Source: Marchantia polymorpha subsp. ruderalis
Taxonomy: Eukaryota; Streptophyta; Marchantiopsida; Marchantiales; Marchantiaceae
Direction of reading: 5' to 3'
Assembly (NCBI GenBank): GCA_037833965.1
Contig: AP031351.1
Span: 7,142,501 to 7,206,500, forward strand
Length of the DNA stretch: 64,000 nt
Part shown: positions 63,301-64,000 of the stretch, in pieces
Layout: every line of letters starts with the position of its first letter
Numbering within the stretch: position 1 is the first letter of the stretch
The notes under the pieces: generated by a model
Database searches by the model: none
What the model was told of the DNA's origin: nothing
The model's input: the letters and a program-made list of their open reading frames with translations, nothing else
Translations under genes and position numbers: made by a program

Positions 63301-64000
63301 TGTGACTCTCAGAGAAGATGGGGAGCGAGAGTTCATGTTCTATCGCAACCCTTCTGCAGACATGCTTCTGGATGTTCATGAACTCGACGTTGAGCTCATC
63401 CAGCAGGTACTTTGCCCACACTTGCACTCACTGGAATTCTGTTATCTTAATACCGTTCTCATGATCAAAGACGGATCATCTCAGCAGGAGCTGACGATAA
63501 CCTATTTCAATATCTCAGTTGTATATGATGGTCTTCGAATCCGGCACGTAGTTTTCACGTTGTACCCTCGGTCTCCTTGTTTATTGGAGGTTGTTTCTCT
63601 ATCTGCTTACCATTTCATCAGCCGTACATCCTTCAGAACTCCATAATTGCATCTTGTTTCTACCTAATGACTTCGAAAGAACCAAAGCCTTGCTCTGCAA
63701 ACCATACCTGTTTAAAGCCTTGTAATTGTTCCTTCTTGCATCCTGCAGGCAACGATTTTGCATTATGGATCCATCAGCTTGATTGCCGAGCCGTGCCGTT
63801 CAGCACACCTCAAGGCTATGGAAATTGCAAGAAAGGCGGGTGTATTACTCTCTTACGACCCCAATCTGAGGCTTCCATTGTGGTCTTCTCCTGAGGCCGC
63901 TCGCGAGGGTATCAAGAGCATTTGGGACCAAGCGGATATTATAAAGGTAAATATCAATGCTTGCTCATCTGAAATTAGTGGAGTCTGGGATGTAATGCTC
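60379..64000 (+). CDS. FRK: Fructokinase, plastid-targeted (3' end outside window)
   Basis: PfkB-family sugar kinase; phosphorylates fructose to fructose 6-phosphate with ATP. Exons are 60379-60715, 62256-62476, 63194-63406 and 63749-63946, all with GT/AG sites and agreeing phases; the remaining exons lie beyond 64000. The first 110 or so residues are Ser-rich, low in acidic residues and start [14 protein letters not shown], a typical chloroplast transit peptide. The kinase domain begins at [15 protein letters not shown] and carries the first PfkB signature region ([30 protein letters not shown]), [37 protein letters not shown] and [11 protein letters not shown]. These closely match Arabidopsis plastid FRK3 as I recall it. 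The catalytic DTTGAGDAF-type motif should lie outside the window. Intron 1 is 1.5 kb and contains a possible alternative exon. Confidence 0.93.
60733..60800. repeat. C-rich tract in fructokinase intron 1
   Basis: Repeated C-runs (CCCCC, CCC, CCCCC, CCCCC, CCCCCC) separated by TT or T lie just after the first donor. The complementary strand has enough G-runs to form a G-quadruplex. It may also act as an extended pyrimidine tract. Confidence 0.7.
61912..61948 (+). CDS. FRK: Possible alternative first exon or 30-nt cassette exon of fructokinase
   Basis: ATG at 61912 opens a 12-codon frame ([12 protein letters not shown] plus one base) ending at an ideal donor (TGTG then GTAAGT) in phase 1, exactly the phase accepted by exon 2 at 62256. 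Used as a first exon it would give a fructokinase lacking the transit peptide, hence cytosolic. Alternatively CATGGCAG at 61911-61918 is an acceptor, giving a 30-nt exon (61919-61948) that is phase 1 on both sides and adds ten residues ([10 protein letters not shown]) in frame. Both readings come from splice motifs alone. Confidence 0.45.

Overview
The window looks like nuclear DNA of a land plant that still makes swimming sperm, most likely a bryophyte. Genes are split by GT-AG introns of roughly 100-2,300 bp. Three of them are clearly plant-type: a plastid-targeted fructokinase, a TRP1/TRFL telomere-repeat binding protein and a plant-type glycosylasparaginase. A fourth is an axonemal dynein heavy chain, which seed plants other than cycads and Ginkgo have lost. 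The species cannot be named from the sequence alone.

Layout. (1) 1-5611, minus strand: N-terminal half of a DNAH1-type axonemal dynein heavy chain, running off the left edge. (2) 6.5-9.9 kb: AT-rich island with hairpins and an (AT)n run. (3) 10499-14215, plus: complete cytosolic asparaginyl-tRNA synthetase, 8 exons, 531 codons. (4) 15071-17368, minus: complete glycosylasparaginase/isoaspartyl peptidase-like gene, 7 exons, 369 codons, tail to tail with (3). (5) 18.2-23.0 kb: AT-rich island holding a badly decayed Ty1/copia LTR retrotransposon. (6) 23.0-31.5 kb: ordinary base composition with coding-like stretches that I could not assign. (7) 32085-33383, minus: a 432-codon Ser/Arg-rich open frame with a C-terminal coiled coil, unrecognised. 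(8) 33.4-35.1 kb: dense microsatellites. (9) 35.1-37.8 kb: AT-rich island with a 35-bp near-perfect palindrome. (10) 37.8-40.8 kb: GC-rich, promoter-like stretch ending in (GA)32. (11) 43017-51126, plus: complete TRP1/TRFL-type gene, 9 coding exons, 947 codons. (12) 53.2-56.8 kb: AT-rich island. (13) 58.2-58.8 kb: diverged minisatellite. (14) 60379 to the right edge, plus: plastid fructokinase, cut before its last exons.

How it fits together. The genes act in unrelated processes: sperm motility, translation, glycoprotein turnover, telomere binding and sugar phosphorylation. I see no operon-like or cluster logic. The most useful observations are a possible alternative first exon or 30-nt cassette exon in the fructokinase gene, two telomere-type repeats inside an intron of the telomere-binding-protein gene, the absence from the AsnRS of the helical insert I recall in the Arabidopsis enzyme, and the alternation of gene-bearing segments with AT-rich islands full of inverted repeats. 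Exon models were built by hand from splice-site motifs, phase continuity and remembered homologues. No alignment or transcript evidence was available.
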